Source: Eumeta japonica
Taxonomy: Eukaryota; Arthropoda; Insecta; Lepidoptera; Psychidae
Length of the DNA stretch: 64,000 nt
Direction: 5' to 3'
NCBI GenBank assembly: GCA_005406025.1
Contig: BGZK01000224.1
Span: forward strand, 310,001 to 374,000
Made by a program: the position numbers and the translations under genes. Within the stretch, counting starts at the first letter, position 1; every line of letters starts with the position of its first letter. This document shows positions 1-11,120 of this stretch, piece by piece. The notes under the pieces were generated by a model. The model searched no databases, was not told the origin of the DNA, and saw nothing but the letters and a program-made list of their open reading frames with translations.

Positions 1-770
1 TGTATGTCGTAATCGTCACGCTGGGCAAAAGGGTTGAATGCTGTAGCATCATATCTCTGATACCTGTGACGCTACTACTATCAACGATCGCTGTAATTAT
101 TTCAAAAGTTGATATTTTAATCATCTATCATCCTCCTGTACTGTAGACAAATAGGTGATTAAGTGCCAATTGAGACACAGTTACTCGGTCTGCAAATATC
201 AGGACGCATGCGCATTAAATACATAATCGGGGATTTTAATAAATGTCTATTGTGACGTGGATATGAAATCTGTATGGTTATTAGACAGGTGGTGTGGGAT
301 AAGTCAGGTAGGATAAGGCAGTGTAGGACTTCCGGCCCTAGGATCTTTTATTAATAAACAGGGATTAACTTTGACTTAACACACTGTTTCTATTTACTTC
401 CTATATTAAGAAGACAACATCGGTGTATGAAATTAGTAACAATAATGAAAGTACCACGCGGTTCGCCCTCGTCTATCTCCATACTCCCCTTAAATTGTTT
501 ACTTATTTGTTTTGGGTATTCGTTGTATTTAAAATTCAAATTGTATTCAAATATCCTACGGCACCCATTTACCAACCATGCAGGTCCCACAACATCACCA
601 CACCGACATATAAGAGTACAGACCGCTCATCGATATCAATTCCTAACATTATGTTTAGTTTATAATAGGACGTGAAGCGGCAGTTTTCGCCATTTTGTTC
701 CGTCCAGTGAGTGAGAGTTCCGTTGGCCCACTCCCCTCTCCTCCTTCCGTCAATTCGATTCCTTTCCATT
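1..770. other. AT-rich DNA, nothing recognised
   Basis: Short overlapping open frames between 390 and 675 have no recognisable motif and occur on both strands. No repeat family was recognised up to the retroelement tail at 790. Confidence 0.5.
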
Positions 771-784
771 AGACATCCTATTAC

Positions 785-890
785 TTTCCAAAAGGCCGAC
801 AACGCAACTGGTGACTGCTCTGGGTTTGCGAGTGTCCATGGGCGGCGGTGACCGTCTACTCTCTGATGGTTCGCCCGCCCGTTAAGCCTC
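785..890 (+). repeat. non-LTR retroelement 3' tail fragment
   Basis: The segment contains the phrase AGTGTCCATGGGCGGCGGTGA preceded by AAGGCCGACAACGC. Related phrases occur at about 9,446, 14,601 and 62,850 in this window. In lepidopteran genomes such sequence is the end of the reverse-transcriptase ORF and 3' UTR of non-LTR elements. Only the tail is present; no RT motif is seen. Confidence 0.55.
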
Positions 891-1089
891 GACTATGCTG
901 TGGATTAAAAGTCATGTCGGAAGGTGCTGTCGTCCCGATGCTGACGACAAGAGGGCACCGTAGTTCGACACCAAACTGACAGAGCTACTGACCGATACTG
1001 AAACTCTTAAACTGCCGATAAGATATGATAAGAGACCGAAATCAAGGTTGAAATCAGGATTGGATGAATATATTAAATATTTATCTGTC

Positions 1090-1260
1090 GACGACCATCG
1101 CGGTCTAGCGGTCGAAGTTGCCGTTCTGAACACGTGCTTGTTGGGTTCGATTCCTGACTAAACATCACTATGCAGCTTTAAGTACTAGGAGCACTGCTTC
1201 GTGGATGTAGTTGACGAGTGGTCCGAGTAAACGAGTTTTGCTGAGCCTCTTTCAAATAAG
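1090..1260 (+). repeat. tRNA-derived SINE
   Basis: A pol III internal promoter is visible: an A-box-like TCTAGCGGTCGAAG near 1,103-1,116 and a clear B box GGTTCGATTCC at 1,144-1,154. The spacing is that of a tRNA head, but the region does not fold as a functional tRNA and is followed by unrelated tail sequence, so it is a SINE and not a tRNA gene. Confidence 0.6.
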
Positions 1261-1269
1261 ATAACTTCC

Positions 1270-2200
1270 CATGTGAAAAGTTGCTATGTTCTTTTCTAAT
1301 AATAAACATCTATTTAAATGCTAAATATGCCTGCTACCCGCTCTGATGATAATAATGGTACGTGGTGCCATTGGGTAAATTTATGTCGTTTAATGCCATC
1401 TGCCGTCGAAACATTACGTTAAGCTCACTGGTACGTACTGCAGCACTACATCCAATAGCACAGCGATAATGCGATCGCCTCAAAATTGTACGAGATGGCG
1501 TTTTAAAGCAATATTTATAAAAAAATATTTTTAGAGGTCCATAGTCATCAAAGAGTTTGCAACGTAAAAAGTGATAATTTTCCGCGGGAAAAATCATTTA
1601 TATTCATCGCCAATAATATATGTGTATCTAAATAACTTTGTGAAGTAAAACATTATCCAAATACAACATTTTATTTATATCGGTTAAGCCGCTTTTGAGA
1701 AAATAATTAAATGCATGTTTATTTTTATACATTAAAAAAAAAGTGAAAAAGTATTCTAGCAATAATTTAAACCGGTGATATATATATAGATAGATATAAA
1801 TATAGATATAAAACAATGGAACCGAATATTCGGTTCCACTGTTATATACCGACATACGTCGGTATAATTAAGGTATGTATGAAAAAATGAAGAGGGGATG
1901 AAAAGGGAAGGGTAATATAATAAAAAAAAACAACGATTTTTCAAATTTTTGTCTGTTTGTCTATTCGCGTACATCTCTAAAATTACTGAAAGGCTTTTAA
2001 CGCGACTCTCAAGGGTAGATAGAACTTGACTTGGAGCGGAATATAAGGTTGATTTCATTCAAATCGGATGTTAGAAATAAAGTTGTATTCGCTTAGCTTG
2101 AGAAGTTACACTGCTCGAGTTGAAGGCTCACAGACGTCACAATACGAATGAACAAAGACGTTCCAAAGAGGAGAAAAAAACCTACACTAGATCATGTTGC
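1270..2200. other. AT-rich intergenic DNA
   Basis: Low-complexity TATA/GATA-like runs near 1,775-1,810 and poly-A/T tracts. No gene or repeat was recognised. Confidence 0.5.
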
Positions 2201-2206
2201 GCTCGA

Positions 2207-2596
2207 TTAAACGAATCGGGAACGGCACCGGATACTAAATCCTGAAAAAAGATTTTTTAGGGTAGGCACACACAGAAGCCTGTAAACATCCACATGTTGA
2301 GGGTGAGGAATAATTACTTTCTCGTCTATGCCATGGCGTGGAGTGTCATTGGATAGGTCGTTTAAAATATTGCTATTGAGTGAAAACGATTGAGGGATCC
2401 GTTCGTGAAACATTAAGTTTAAGCGTGTTAGAGACAAGTGTCCCCAAGCCAGCTGACATATAAAAAAATTTGCGGCGGTAGTATATACAACAAAATTGAA
2501 AGGAAACCCTATCACAGCCAAGTGACCTTTACGAGTTAACGGGTAACAGTCGACCAACTTGTAAAATGTACTCGGAGAAGTAAAAAGTTGAATCAA
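2207..2596 (-). pseudogene. possible remnant of a non-LTR reverse transcriptase C-terminus
   Basis: A 129-codon open frame on the minus strand contains WGHLSLTRLNLMF followed about 30 residues later by TPRHGIDEKVIIPHPQHVDVY. This order loosely resembles the C-terminal part of lepidopteran CR1/L2/jockey-like reverse transcriptases, where an LWGxxS motif precedes a TRxxxDxxxPxHxxxLY segment. The similarity is remembered, not computed, and the open frame could be chance. Confidence 0.25.
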
Positions 2597-2914
2597 GTTT
2601 TATCGAAAATTACTTAAATGAATTTGTTGGTTGTACAAAACCGGTGGTAAATAAAAGCTCATGAATTGTGTAGTTTATGGAAAAATAAACTCATGACATA
2701 CTTAACGCCCGCCCCCATGTGGGCACGTTCTGAACGATATTAGCCGACAAAGCGTGAACTCAATTATTAGGTTCATAGTGTCAAATTCTGATTAACGAGC
2801 TTCAATGAGGTCCGCATATCAGAATGTTGGCGAGAAGATTTGACACTGCTGCATATGCGGTTAAAACGATAGGAAACTTGTCTGTATCTAAATCGCCAGG
2901 TTGGTTATTTTGTC

Positions 2915-3600
2915 TGTTCTCGTAGCCAGATGTCAGACGGCATCTTGCTCTGGGGACGTGATGCAGGCGTTGACAGGAATTTTCGTGCTGCAGAAGAGGC
3001 CCGCTCGGGGGCTATTTACAGGGATTGGGATCTAATTTGGCATCTCAATTTATAGACGAGAATGTAATACGCGTAAAGAAGAATATAGAAATGTTCGAAA
3101 AAAAAAATAGTGGTAAATATAAATTTAATACAGGAAATAAGAAGAAACGCGTCGGTCGACTACATCAAGTCACGAATTCATTCAAGCTCTGTGAGTCCAT
3201 GCTCAATACAATTCCTAAAAACCTATCCTTGGAATTTAAAATCATTATTAAGCAAACACTCATTAAAACAAAAGGATATTTCACAATTCGTGAATATTCA
3301 AAGGACAAAAATTTTAATGTACATAATCAGCTCGATTTCTTGCGGGTTTGTTTGTTTCGTTATTAATTTATATATGTTGGATTGTATAATATCATTTATG
3401 AAATTTGAAAAGAGCTACTCTCAAGTTTCTTGCTCGTTGTCCTTGAGAGAAAACTGCCTTTGGAACGAGTAGTAAACTAGTTAAGTAGTAAAATGTGAAT
3501 TCTTAAAGGATTGTGATGTATTATTTCATATATTGTGATGTATATTTCAAGTGTTGTTCATGACCTATGAAATAAAGACACATTTGAATTCGAATTTAAT
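2915..3600 (+). pseudogene. 5'-truncated non-LTR retrotransposon copy 1
   Basis: Translation of 2,930-3,010 gives MSDGILLWGRDAGVDRNF, the WGR motif seen after the RT domain of jockey/CR1-like elements. A deletion follows, then a 113-codon frame (3,025-3,366) with ASQFIDENVIRVKKN and, near the end, GYFTIREY. The copy finishes with a short 3' UTR and an AATAAAG signal near 3,571. Sister copies lie at 4,528, 8,650, 34,271 and 60,770. It has no RT catalytic domain and cannot move itself. Confidence 0.65.
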
Positions 3601-4527
3601 TTGAAAAACAAGAAACTCCTCTTCTAATTTCCCATATTCTGAGGGCAAACTACGTAACCCTACATGCACGTCGGCTGTCAGGCACTTAGCGGGTTTTTAA
3701 ACCAATCAAATTTGTTAATATTACAGAACATGTTCGATGTAGATAATAGTATGTTATGATGTTCTCTGAATTTCAAAATTGTGAAATTTTCCACTGACCC
3801 CCTCCTCGTAAATGACATCCGGTGAGACCCCCTTCCCATTTATAGATGACCTATATACTATGACTGTTTTTAGGGACAAAAATGATGTTTCTATTCATAA
3901 CGCCTTTTTACATGTAACAATAAAACATCGTGGTGGTGAAATCAATTAAATTACGTTTTTTATGAAGGTCATAGATGTAAAATATATCTCAAATTTTATT
4001 GAGTTTAATATAAGAATTGGTTATGAAAAAGTCGTTATTTATTAATACTATTTTAGAATCGTTTTGGCTATATTCTATAAAATTCAATTCACTACGTAAT
4101 AGTGACCCAAAATAAATCGTGGTCGATAATTTCAAAGGACAATTTTAAGACAAACAGGTTTTAGAAAATATGATGAATAAAAATTTACAAGAAAATCATT
4201 TATTTTGGCACTGAACAGCTATGAGAGATATCTGGTAAGGTAGGGTCCATAATTTTTTTTTTTGATACTTTTGATATATCGTCAAATAATTTTCGTTTTA
4301 AATTTAAAACCTTCTAGCAAGAATTCGGCTCGTATTAGACACTTTTTTTTCCTATATGATAACATTTAATATAATATTTTGTCAATAACGTCCGGTTTTT
4401 TATAATTTTCTTATTGACACTATTCAGTGTATGCATATAAAACAGTTGTTACTTAAACTGGTTTTTAGCGGTTTTTTTTAAGAATAATAGTAATAACGCT
4501 TAAATGCTAGATTAGTTTATTTTGACT
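3601..4527. other. AT-rich DNA between two retroelement copies
   Basis: A CCCCCTCC / ACCCCCTTCCC doublet near 3,798-3,838 may be a worn TE piece. The rest is AT-rich without recognisable content. Confidence 0.4.
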
Positions 4528-5145
4528 GTTCCCATAGCCTGATGACGTACGGCAACTTTCTCTGGAGACACACCGCGGATATTCATAGAATTTTCGTTCT
4601 GCAGAAGCGGGCCGTTCGCGCGATTCACAAGCTCGGACCTCGTGCATTTCTTTGAAATAAGTTTAAGGAAATTGGAACCTTAACTCTGGTATCTCAATTC
4701 ATTTATGAACATTTATTATATATAAATAAAAATAAACTGAGTTCACATGTTAGTTGACTGTGCAAAGTCACAAATTCATTTAGAGGGCTCTGTGTGCGCA
4801 TGTTCAATAAGGTCCCTGTGGCTATACAAGATTTACCCCTATATACATTTAAGAGTGTTATTAAATAATCACTCAGTAAAAGGGTATTACACAATTTATG
4901 AATATTTAGAAGACAAATATCCATGGGCACAAGCGGCTCGACTTCTTACCGGGCTGTTTCGTCCTTAAAGGTTTTGTATTTGTTTTGGCTGTATATGAGC
5001 AAATTATGAAAGAGTTACCCTTAAGTTTCTTGCCCGTTCTTCTTGAGGGAAGACTGCCCTCTGAACGAGCGATAGAGTGTAAATTCGCAAACAATTATGA
5101 GTGTTATTTTATATTACAACCTATGGAATAAAGATATTTTGAATT
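4528..5145 (+). pseudogene. 5'-truncated non-LTR retrotransposon copy 2
   Basis: The reading starts with LMTYGNFLWRHTADIHRIF and continues FVLQKRAVRAIHKLGPR, a standard C-terminal RT segment, then breaks by stop codons and frameshifts. An internal deletion removes part before about 4,740. The downstream part encodes LPLYTFKSVIK in broken frames and ends in a 3' UTR with GAATAAAGATATTTTGAATTT near 5,135. Same family and orientation as the copy at 2,915. Confidence 0.7.
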
Positions 5146-5149
5146 TTTA

Positions 5150-5800
5150 CGAGCGCCCTTTCCGATGTGTCCGAGGCCCGAGGAATATTTGACCGTTTCC
5201 ATGGTCTAGCCGTGAGACAGGATCCGGGGTCTTAGATTTAATGGCCATTAAGTGTTGAGGTGATGAATTGGAAATTTTGGTGATATGGATTTTCCTCACA
5301 AAACATAAAATTATGTGATCTTTGGTGACTAGATTTTTCATGTTCGACTCGATTCTTTACTTTGTTAGTTGCCGTTAAATGATTTGTCAAATTTTATAAC
5401 AAAGAAAAAATGTTAAAGATACCTCTCTTTTAAAATGGAGATTTACATTGTACATGCAAACGGGACCGATTTTAAGCTTCCAAATTTCCTATGTAAATCC
5501 ATATATACATTCCCTTCAAAATGCCGTTGGGACTTTTTGAAATTAATCCTAGTTTTTATTTTAAACGAGAAAAAACTGTTTGTCGCGTATGACCTTTAAA
5601 ATAATTGGCGAAGACGAATGCAAAAAATACATGTATGGCTACATTTATCGTACATGCGCATTCCTTAGTTCAAATAAGTACTTAGGAAAAAGTAGGGCTA
5701 ACTTCTTCCTTCTTCCTTATTCCGAGTCAGGATCACGATCATCCTTTTATTATGAGATTTATAGGGGACAAACTAGTATGTGAACCCTTTGAGAGTAGAT
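5150..5800. other. no gene recognised
   Basis: Moderately AT-rich sequence. The short frame at 5,580-5,783 has no recognisable motif. Confidence 0.4.
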
Positions 5801-5809
5801 AGTCAATGT

Positions 5810-6008
5810 CACCCTTAACCATCCGCAACCTAAGGGCGTCGCCGGCCTTTAAAAAGGAGTATGTTTTTTTTCTTGAAAACTGCCTTCTCGAAGTTCATCG
5901 AGGACAGCGCAGGAGTTAGATCATTCCAGAATTTCGCCGTACGTTGTGGGTGATTGCGCGTGAGACGTGAGGTGGTAGAACGCCAGTCGTCGATCTTCTT
6001 CACGCAGT
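5810..6008 (-). pseudogene. retroelement ORF tail abutting the SANT exon
   Basis: The minus strand reads VKKIDDWRSTTSRLTRN, then RTAKFWNDLTPALSSMNF and FKKKTYSFLKGRRRP followed by a stop. This is the usual ending of a lepidopteran non-LTR retrotransposon ORF2 (WRSSTxRFxR...RTAKLWNxLP...FKxxxYxxLKGRQR). Its 5' side begins within a few bases of the splice-donor-like GTACTG at 6,010, which suggests a 5'-truncated insertion beside, or into, the exon at 6,011-6,202. Confidence 0.6.
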
Positions 6009-6010
6009 AC

Positions 6011-6202
6011 CTGTTTACTCCTGTTGGTGGCGTTGTTGGACCGGCCCTGGCGCAGCACGTCGCGGTGCCGCGCTATCAGCTCCAGGACAGTTCTCTTCTC
6101 CAGCTCGGTGAAGTTCTTGCTCCTCTCCTTGTGGCCCCGTCTCGCGCCGCCGCCCCCGCCCACGCTGCCGCTGCTCGCGCTGGTGGCGCTCCTTGTCGAC
6201 AT
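6011..6202 (-). CDS. Myb/SANT-like (zeste-type) DNA-binding exon, partial
   Basis: A GC-rich 64-codon segment begins with ATG at 6,202 and ends in phase 0 at AAACAG|GTACTG. Residues 1-25 are a Ser/Gly-rich leader with a run of five Gly, then basic RRGHKERSK. Residues 29-55 read NFTELEKRTVLELIARHRDVL, matching the first helix of the insect SANT/Myb-like domain found in zeste-type regulators and many transposon-domesticated proteins (RSKNFTxxEKxxLLELV). The remaining helices, usually starting with an AWxxI segment, would lie in a following exon that I cannot find; instead a retroelement tail lies immediately downstream. A possible splice acceptor (TTCGCAG) precedes the ATG by four bases. It could be a real first coding exon or a relic; the strong base-composition contrast with the flanks favours coding origin. 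The expected role is sequence-specific DNA binding in the nucleus. Confidence 0.55.
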
Positions 6203-6335
6203 TACCCTGCGAATTATATAGTATGCTCCGTTGATGCCGTTGTCTTGGTATCCGGAATGAACGAAAACAAAAAAAAAAATACCGAAAAAGAAAAAAGATT
6301 TGATTTACAGAATATTCTCCTAGAGTCATTAGAAT

Positions 6336-7133
6336 TTTTAGGGTTCCGTGCCTCCAAAAGAAAAACTAGAGGTGTTGTGGGACATCCACTTGCAATGAAG
6401 TTCCTTTCGCTAAATGTTACGTATTAAATAACAGGCGCAATGAAATAAGTAAACAATGTTTAAGAACAATTAAATGAAAAATACAAAAAAAAATAATTTA
6501 AGAATGGTAATAAAATTATGATTAATTTTTTTTCAGTGATGGAAATAAAAGTTTCATTACTAATTATTATAAAAAAAATAATTAATATTTATTTTCAGAA
6601 ATAAAATTAATTACTTTAAGATTAGACATAAAATAGTGAATCAAAAATTAAATAAAAAATAAAGAACAGACACAATGAAATAAATACAAATACATATCTC
6701 AAATACATTTGAGAGTAAATAAATTAAATGAAAAAAAATAAATATAAATCAACATATTAATAAAGACGTTATAAATAGTTAATAGTCAATAGAACAGCAT
6801 TATGAGAGTATCATACAGCGCCGTCTGTTTTCTTCATTAAAAAGTTTGTCAAGTTAGCCAATCTGTACAATTATGTAATTTGTGAAATCCATGATAGATG
6901 TCATTTTCATACGTATAAATAATGAATTTACTGAAAATTTAAAATTTTCAGAATCAAAATTTTCAAAATCAAAAAAAAGTCCGAAAAAAAAACCAAAGTT
7001 TGCAAATTCCTGGATGGGATTTCCTGATGATTTTTGTCCATTTTCTATATTGAAAACAGGCATAAATCATCGAGACTCTTGACGGATGGAATATCTATAT
7101 GCATAATTAATTTTGTACGGAACTCTCAGGGTG
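6336..7133. repeat. possible element bounded by inverted GTTCCGT-like ends
   Basis: AGGGTTCCGTGCCT at 6,340 and TACGGAACTCTCAGGG at 7,116 face each other. The interior is extremely AT-rich and carries no coding sequence. The phrase AGGGTTCCGTA is part of a very common lepidopteran interspersed repeat also seen at 10,930 and 27,340. Confidence 0.3.
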
Positions 7134-7139
7134 CGAAAT

Positions 7140-7440
7140 GTATTCGTAATTGTCTGGTTTTATTTTTTTATAAGAATAAAGCGATCTTTGTAACAATAAT
7201 TTAATGTGAACAAGTTTTTGGAATCCACTCATTAAGAATCTCTCTTGATATTTAGCTTGCGGTATGCAAATTAGATAGGATGCAGAACCGACTGTGAGCT
7301 AAAAATGAGCAGTTATGTTGCCCCTTCGGCATATTCGCATATTTTACTGAACGCGAGTATTTTCCTTCCTGATTCGAAAATATATTATTTGTAATGTGGA
7401 TAAGTTAAGCTTTTGATGTATGTGGTGTTAAACGTCGCTG
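7140..7440. other. intergenic, nothing recognised
   Basis: AT-rich sequence leading into the mariner relic. No clear terminal inverted repeat could be fixed here. Confidence 0.4.
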
Positions 7441-8590
7441 TCGTTGTTATATACATATAAAGTAAAAACTGTGTCCCGCCATTTTTCTATAGTTTATCTG
7501 TCCACCAAAATGAGTGAATCTAACGCGGAAATTCGACATTTTGGAGTTTTGTTACAAAAACGAGAAAAATGCGACACAAGCCGCGAAAAAAATTGTGACG
7601 TTTATGGACCTAATGCATTGTCGGTAAGAGTAGCACAAAATTGGTTCAAGCGTTTTCAGTCCGACAATTTTGATGTCAAAGATGAACCTTGCTCTGGTCT
7701 ATCTGTTACAGATAAAGCTGATGCCATTTCGGAAAATGTAGAGCAAGATCGGCACATTAGTTCTTACGACATAGCTGAAGGGCTATGGATTGACCACAAA
7801 ACAGTTTGGACACATTCCAAAAAAGCTGGATGTACAAAAAAGCCCTATACTAGGGTCTATACACGAGCTCACTGAAAGCAATTTAATGAATTGCGTACTC
7901 ATTTGCGATTCTCAATTGAATAGTAATGAAACCGAACTATTTTTGAAAAGACTGATCACCGGTGATGAAAAATGGATTACCTAAGACAAGAATGTGCAAA
8001 AAACATCATGGTCAAACAGCAAAAAAAGCTCCGCAGGGTATAGTAAAAGCCGGATTAAGTCGCAATAAGTTGATGCCACGTGTATGATGGAATATGAAGA
8101 ATTCATTAAGAGCTTTTACCACCGGGCAAAACCGTCAGTTCAGATCTCTGCTGCCAACAGCTGATGAGACTCGAGCAAGATGTAGAGAAAAAACGGCTGT
8201 ATTTGATCAACACAAAGGGTGTGGTTTTTCATCTGACCACATATATGTCCAGCCACGCATCAAATGTTGGGAGAGTTTAGTTGAGAAGTGTTAATGCATC
8301 CACCATATAACCCTGACTTTATACCCTTGGATTTTCACCTGGTTCGGTCTCTTCATAATTCTTTGATAGTGTTACGTTAACATCACGAGAGGACTGTCAA
8401 AACTACTTGAGGCAGTGTTTTGATCAGAAGTTCCAAAATTTCTACAGCAATGGTATTATTTCACTATCTTTAAAATGGCAACAAGTTATTGAACAAAATG
8501 ACATATGTATATGATAATTAAATATAAATAAAATTTGATGCAAAATTATTTTGAGTTTGTATATAAAATATGGAAAAACCTTTGCCACGA
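7440..8590 (+). mobile_element. mariner-family element, inactive copy
   Basis: The whole coding region of a mariner transposase is traceable, followed by an AT-rich 3' end. Left and right termini near 7,440-7,470 and 8,560-8,600 are both AT-rich with ATATGTAA/TACATATA-like ends, but I could not fix a convincing inverted repeat, so the bounds are approximate. Fragments of the same family lie in both arms of the palindrome at 53,208 and 54,808. Confidence 0.75.
7510..8500 (+). pseudogene. mariner transposase, frameshifted
   Basis: The frame opens MSESNAEIRHFGVLLQKREK, then VYGPNALSVRVAQNWFKRF, DEPCSGLSVTDK and VEQDRHISSYDIAEGLWIDH, the paired helix-turn-helix DNA-binding half of a mariner (Tc1/mariner, DD34D) transposase. 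The catalytic half continues in other frames: LITGDEKWIT holds the first catalytic Asp at about 7,961-7,980 and is followed at once by a stop. RNKLM marks the middle. HPPYNPDF near 8,297 matches the usual HPPYSPDLAPSDYH. The segment that should give HHDNARPH around 8,225-8,260 is destroyed, so the second Asp is lost. Several stops and frameshifts make it inactive. Intact members are about 345 residues. Confidence 0.85.
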
Positions 8591-8649
8591 TCTTATATGT
8601 AAAAAATTTGCAAGTATTTAAAAGTAGTGAACGACAATAAAGTCAGTAC

Positions 8650-9095
8650 CAGAAATAAAATAAAACTGAGTTTATGCGTCAGTAGACGGTGCAAAGTTAC
8701 AAATTCATTTGGCTCTGTGGCTCTGTGTGCGCATGTTGAATAGGGGTCCTGTGGATATACAAGACTTAACTTGATATATTGAAGAGCTTTAACAAGTAAA
8801 CATTTAGTAAAAAAGGGTATTACACAATTTTAGAATGTTTAGAGGACAAATATGCGTAGGCATAGGCAACTGATTACGGAGCTGCATCGTACATTGATGA
8901 TTTTGTATTTGTTTTGGCTGTGCGTGATAAAATTAGAAAAGAAAGACTCTTAAGTTTCCCTTAAGTTCTTTTTTGAGGAAAAACTGTCTTCCTAACAAGC
9001 GGTAAAGTGTAAATACGCAAAAAAATATGACGTATTGCAAATGTTATTTTAAAACCTATGAAATAGAGATAATTTGAATTCAATTTGAAGTTTTA
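8650..9095 (+). pseudogene. 5'-truncated non-LTR retrotransposon copy 3
   Basis: The segment is closely similar to the 3' part of the copy at 4,740-5,140: both contain the CAAAGTTACAAATTCATTTGG region, GTGTGCGCATGTT, GGGTATTACACAATTT and GAGGACAAATATGCGTAGG-type sequence, and both end near CCTATGAAATAGAGATAATTT. All frames are broken. It begins right after the mariner relic. Confidence 0.65.
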
Positions 9096-9439
9096 GAGCT
9101 TCAGTTTCACTACGTAACGTAATTTATCAACTCAATGTAAACAAACATGAATAAAATGTTCAAGTAGTAAAAGTATCAGTATCATCAGTTTATTCATTTC
9201 ACATGTTTAATCATCAAATATATATTCTATCTATTCTCAAAGAGTATCACATGTGGTATAGCTATGCTGTGGTCAACCTGGGTCTAGCAGGAAAATGGGC
9301 CGGCTTGAATGGCGCGATACTGTACTCTTATAGACGTGAAGTAGCTCAGTATCCATTGTTATGCTTCATGCTGTGAGTGAAATTTTCTAGGGCTCACTCC
9401 CTCCTCTATCCCTTTCAAATCCTCTATCAGATATATCAT

Positions 9440-9545
9440 TCTTAGCCAAAAGACCGACAACGCATTGGTGCCTCCTCTGGAGTTGCCAGTGTCCATGGGT
9501 GACGGTGTACACCTACTCCCTGGTGGTTAGCATGCTAGTTTGCTC
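9440..9545 (+). repeat. non-LTR retroelement 3' tail fragment
   Basis: AAAAGACCGACAACGCATTGG and CCAGTGTCCATGGGTGACGG match the tails at 785 and 14,595. Confidence 0.55.
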
Positions 9546-9602
9546 CCCGAAAGTATTATAAACAAAAAAAGGATAATTCCGATCGAAAAGCATCACTTTT
9601 AT

Positions 9603-10330
9603 TTACTCTCCGATATTATTTCCTGGCTGTGGGATTTGTTGACATCGAATTGTTGCAATTCTTAGAAACAAGAAGCTATCGAGAGCGTCCAGTCGGAGAT
9701 GTATGGAGAATGCATATCTACTTTTAAGTTTTAGACTAGTAACCTGTCTATCGGGCTGTGTGAGAACTAACACTACGTAGCGCCGCGTCTTAACGTAGTC
9801 CATCAATAACTTCGGGCAGATGAACGACCGTGTATCCATCAATGTCAGCTGTAATCCTGCATTTCGAATCAAAGGTGGCTACTTGTCCAATTTCTCTAAA
9901 AGTAGACGAAAGGATTATCCGCTTCGAGGAACTTTCATCACGCGTTAATTTGATCTTGTTCGATTGCCGCTTTCTTTCGTAGTCCAAGCTACGATACGGT
10001 CCATGTCAAATTTGTAGTCCCGTCTTTGAGCCTGATAACTATAGCCTCCCAATAAACGGCGTGTCTCCTTTTTAGAGGCTGGCTGCGAGCGTAGCTTTCT
10101 CATAGCGTATTCAGACAGGATCAACTTTGGGCGAACCTGGCTCATTCCCGAGCTCAGTCCCGTAGCGGGTGACTCGGCTGTTGTTCAGAACACTGCGCCC
10201 AGGTTCTCGTTTTCAGCGACGGCATCGCTCACGAGCAACTTTCAGTGGATCGGTCCGCGGGACCGACACTATGTCGCTCGGGGGTTTTACGAGACAATAT
10301 TTCGAAGCCGATCGAGGCTCGGATGAGCTG
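9603..10330 (-). pseudogene. degraded ORF region of unknown element
   Basis: Three overlapping minus-strand frames form one apparent broken coding region: KPKLILSEYAMRKLRSQP-like sequence (10,145-9,945), then KIKLTRDESSSKRIILSST and VATFDSKCRITADIDGYTVV (9,987-9,790), then a third frame to 9,603. The upstream 10,146-10,330 is GC-richer and also coding-like in broken frames. The SSKRIILSST...D arrangement weakly recalls retrotransposon gag/protease boundaries, but I do not recognise the family. TE origin is the likeliest. Confidence 0.3.
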
Positions 10331-10390
10331 TGAAATAGCATTTAGAATAAGAAGCGGCGGTGATTTTTTGAATATTCTCATTGTGAAAAT

Positions 10391-10720
10391 ATGGGACGAT
10401 TATCACGTAAGCCTTTGAGAAAAGCCTTTCGAGTGGGAGTCGGAGTCGCGTACCGAGAATTTCATATGTTATACGATGTATTTACGCTTCGATTGGAATT
10501 GAAAGCGGGACTGAGAGCAGGATCGCGAGCCTCATCAGGAACACAATCGAAAAAAGGCATCGAGGTCGAAATCGAGAACGGGACCGGCATTTAAACAGAC
10601 TGTGGGTCGAGAATCAGAATTAATATAAATATAATCGGAAACTGAATCAGGAGCAGCGCTGGGATCGGAATCTAAAATGGGAAAAAGGATGGGATCGGCA
10701 GCGAGATCGATTAATATAAA
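10391..10720. repeat. purine-rich GGGATCGGAA-type degenerate repeat
   Basis: Short GATCGG/GAATCGG phrases recur many times in this stretch, giving an artificial basic frame at 10,391-10,594. It looks like a degenerate simple repeat rather than a gene. Confidence 0.4.
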
Positions 10721-10929
10721 AGATGAATGAATTCATTTTATTTCCACGCTGGCAAAGCGGCAGACGGAAGCTCGTATATGACACTATATTTAAGAAAATT
10801 ATGATTTGATAGCTAACGGACGCCTAACGGTTGCCTGACGGATCTCGTGATACATACCAGAGACAAATGGTGAAAGCCGTAGACAGTAAATATAGATTGA
10901 ATGGTTTTTTTGGTATGGATTTTTGGTAT

Positions 10930-11120
10930 AACAAAAAAAAACCGACTGATTGCGAGTCAGACTCGGTTCCGTATTATAACACAATATCTATATTAAATAC
11001 TTAACAGAAATTATTTTCATACATTCATTTGCGGATTCTTAGAACGAGCTCCACTCACGAGCTCGTATTTCAAGTGTTATTTATTTGATGACTTATTAAT
11101 TAAAGACATTTTGAATTAGT
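10930..11120 (+). repeat. common lepidopteran repeat plus LINE 3' tail
   Basis: The segment AACCGACTGATTGCGAGTCAG, then ACTCGGTTCCGTA and TTTCATACATTCATTTGCGGA, recurs at 27,340-27,470. From about 11,065 TATTTCAAGTGTTATTTATT and AATTAAAGACATTTTGAATT match the 3' UTR of the retrotransposon copy at 2,915-3,600, so a short LINE end is joined to it. Confidence 0.5.

Noticed and set aside
5954..6427. 157-codon plus-strand frame rich in Ala/Pro
   Set aside because: It is the antisense shadow of the GC-rich SANT exon and the retroelement tail.
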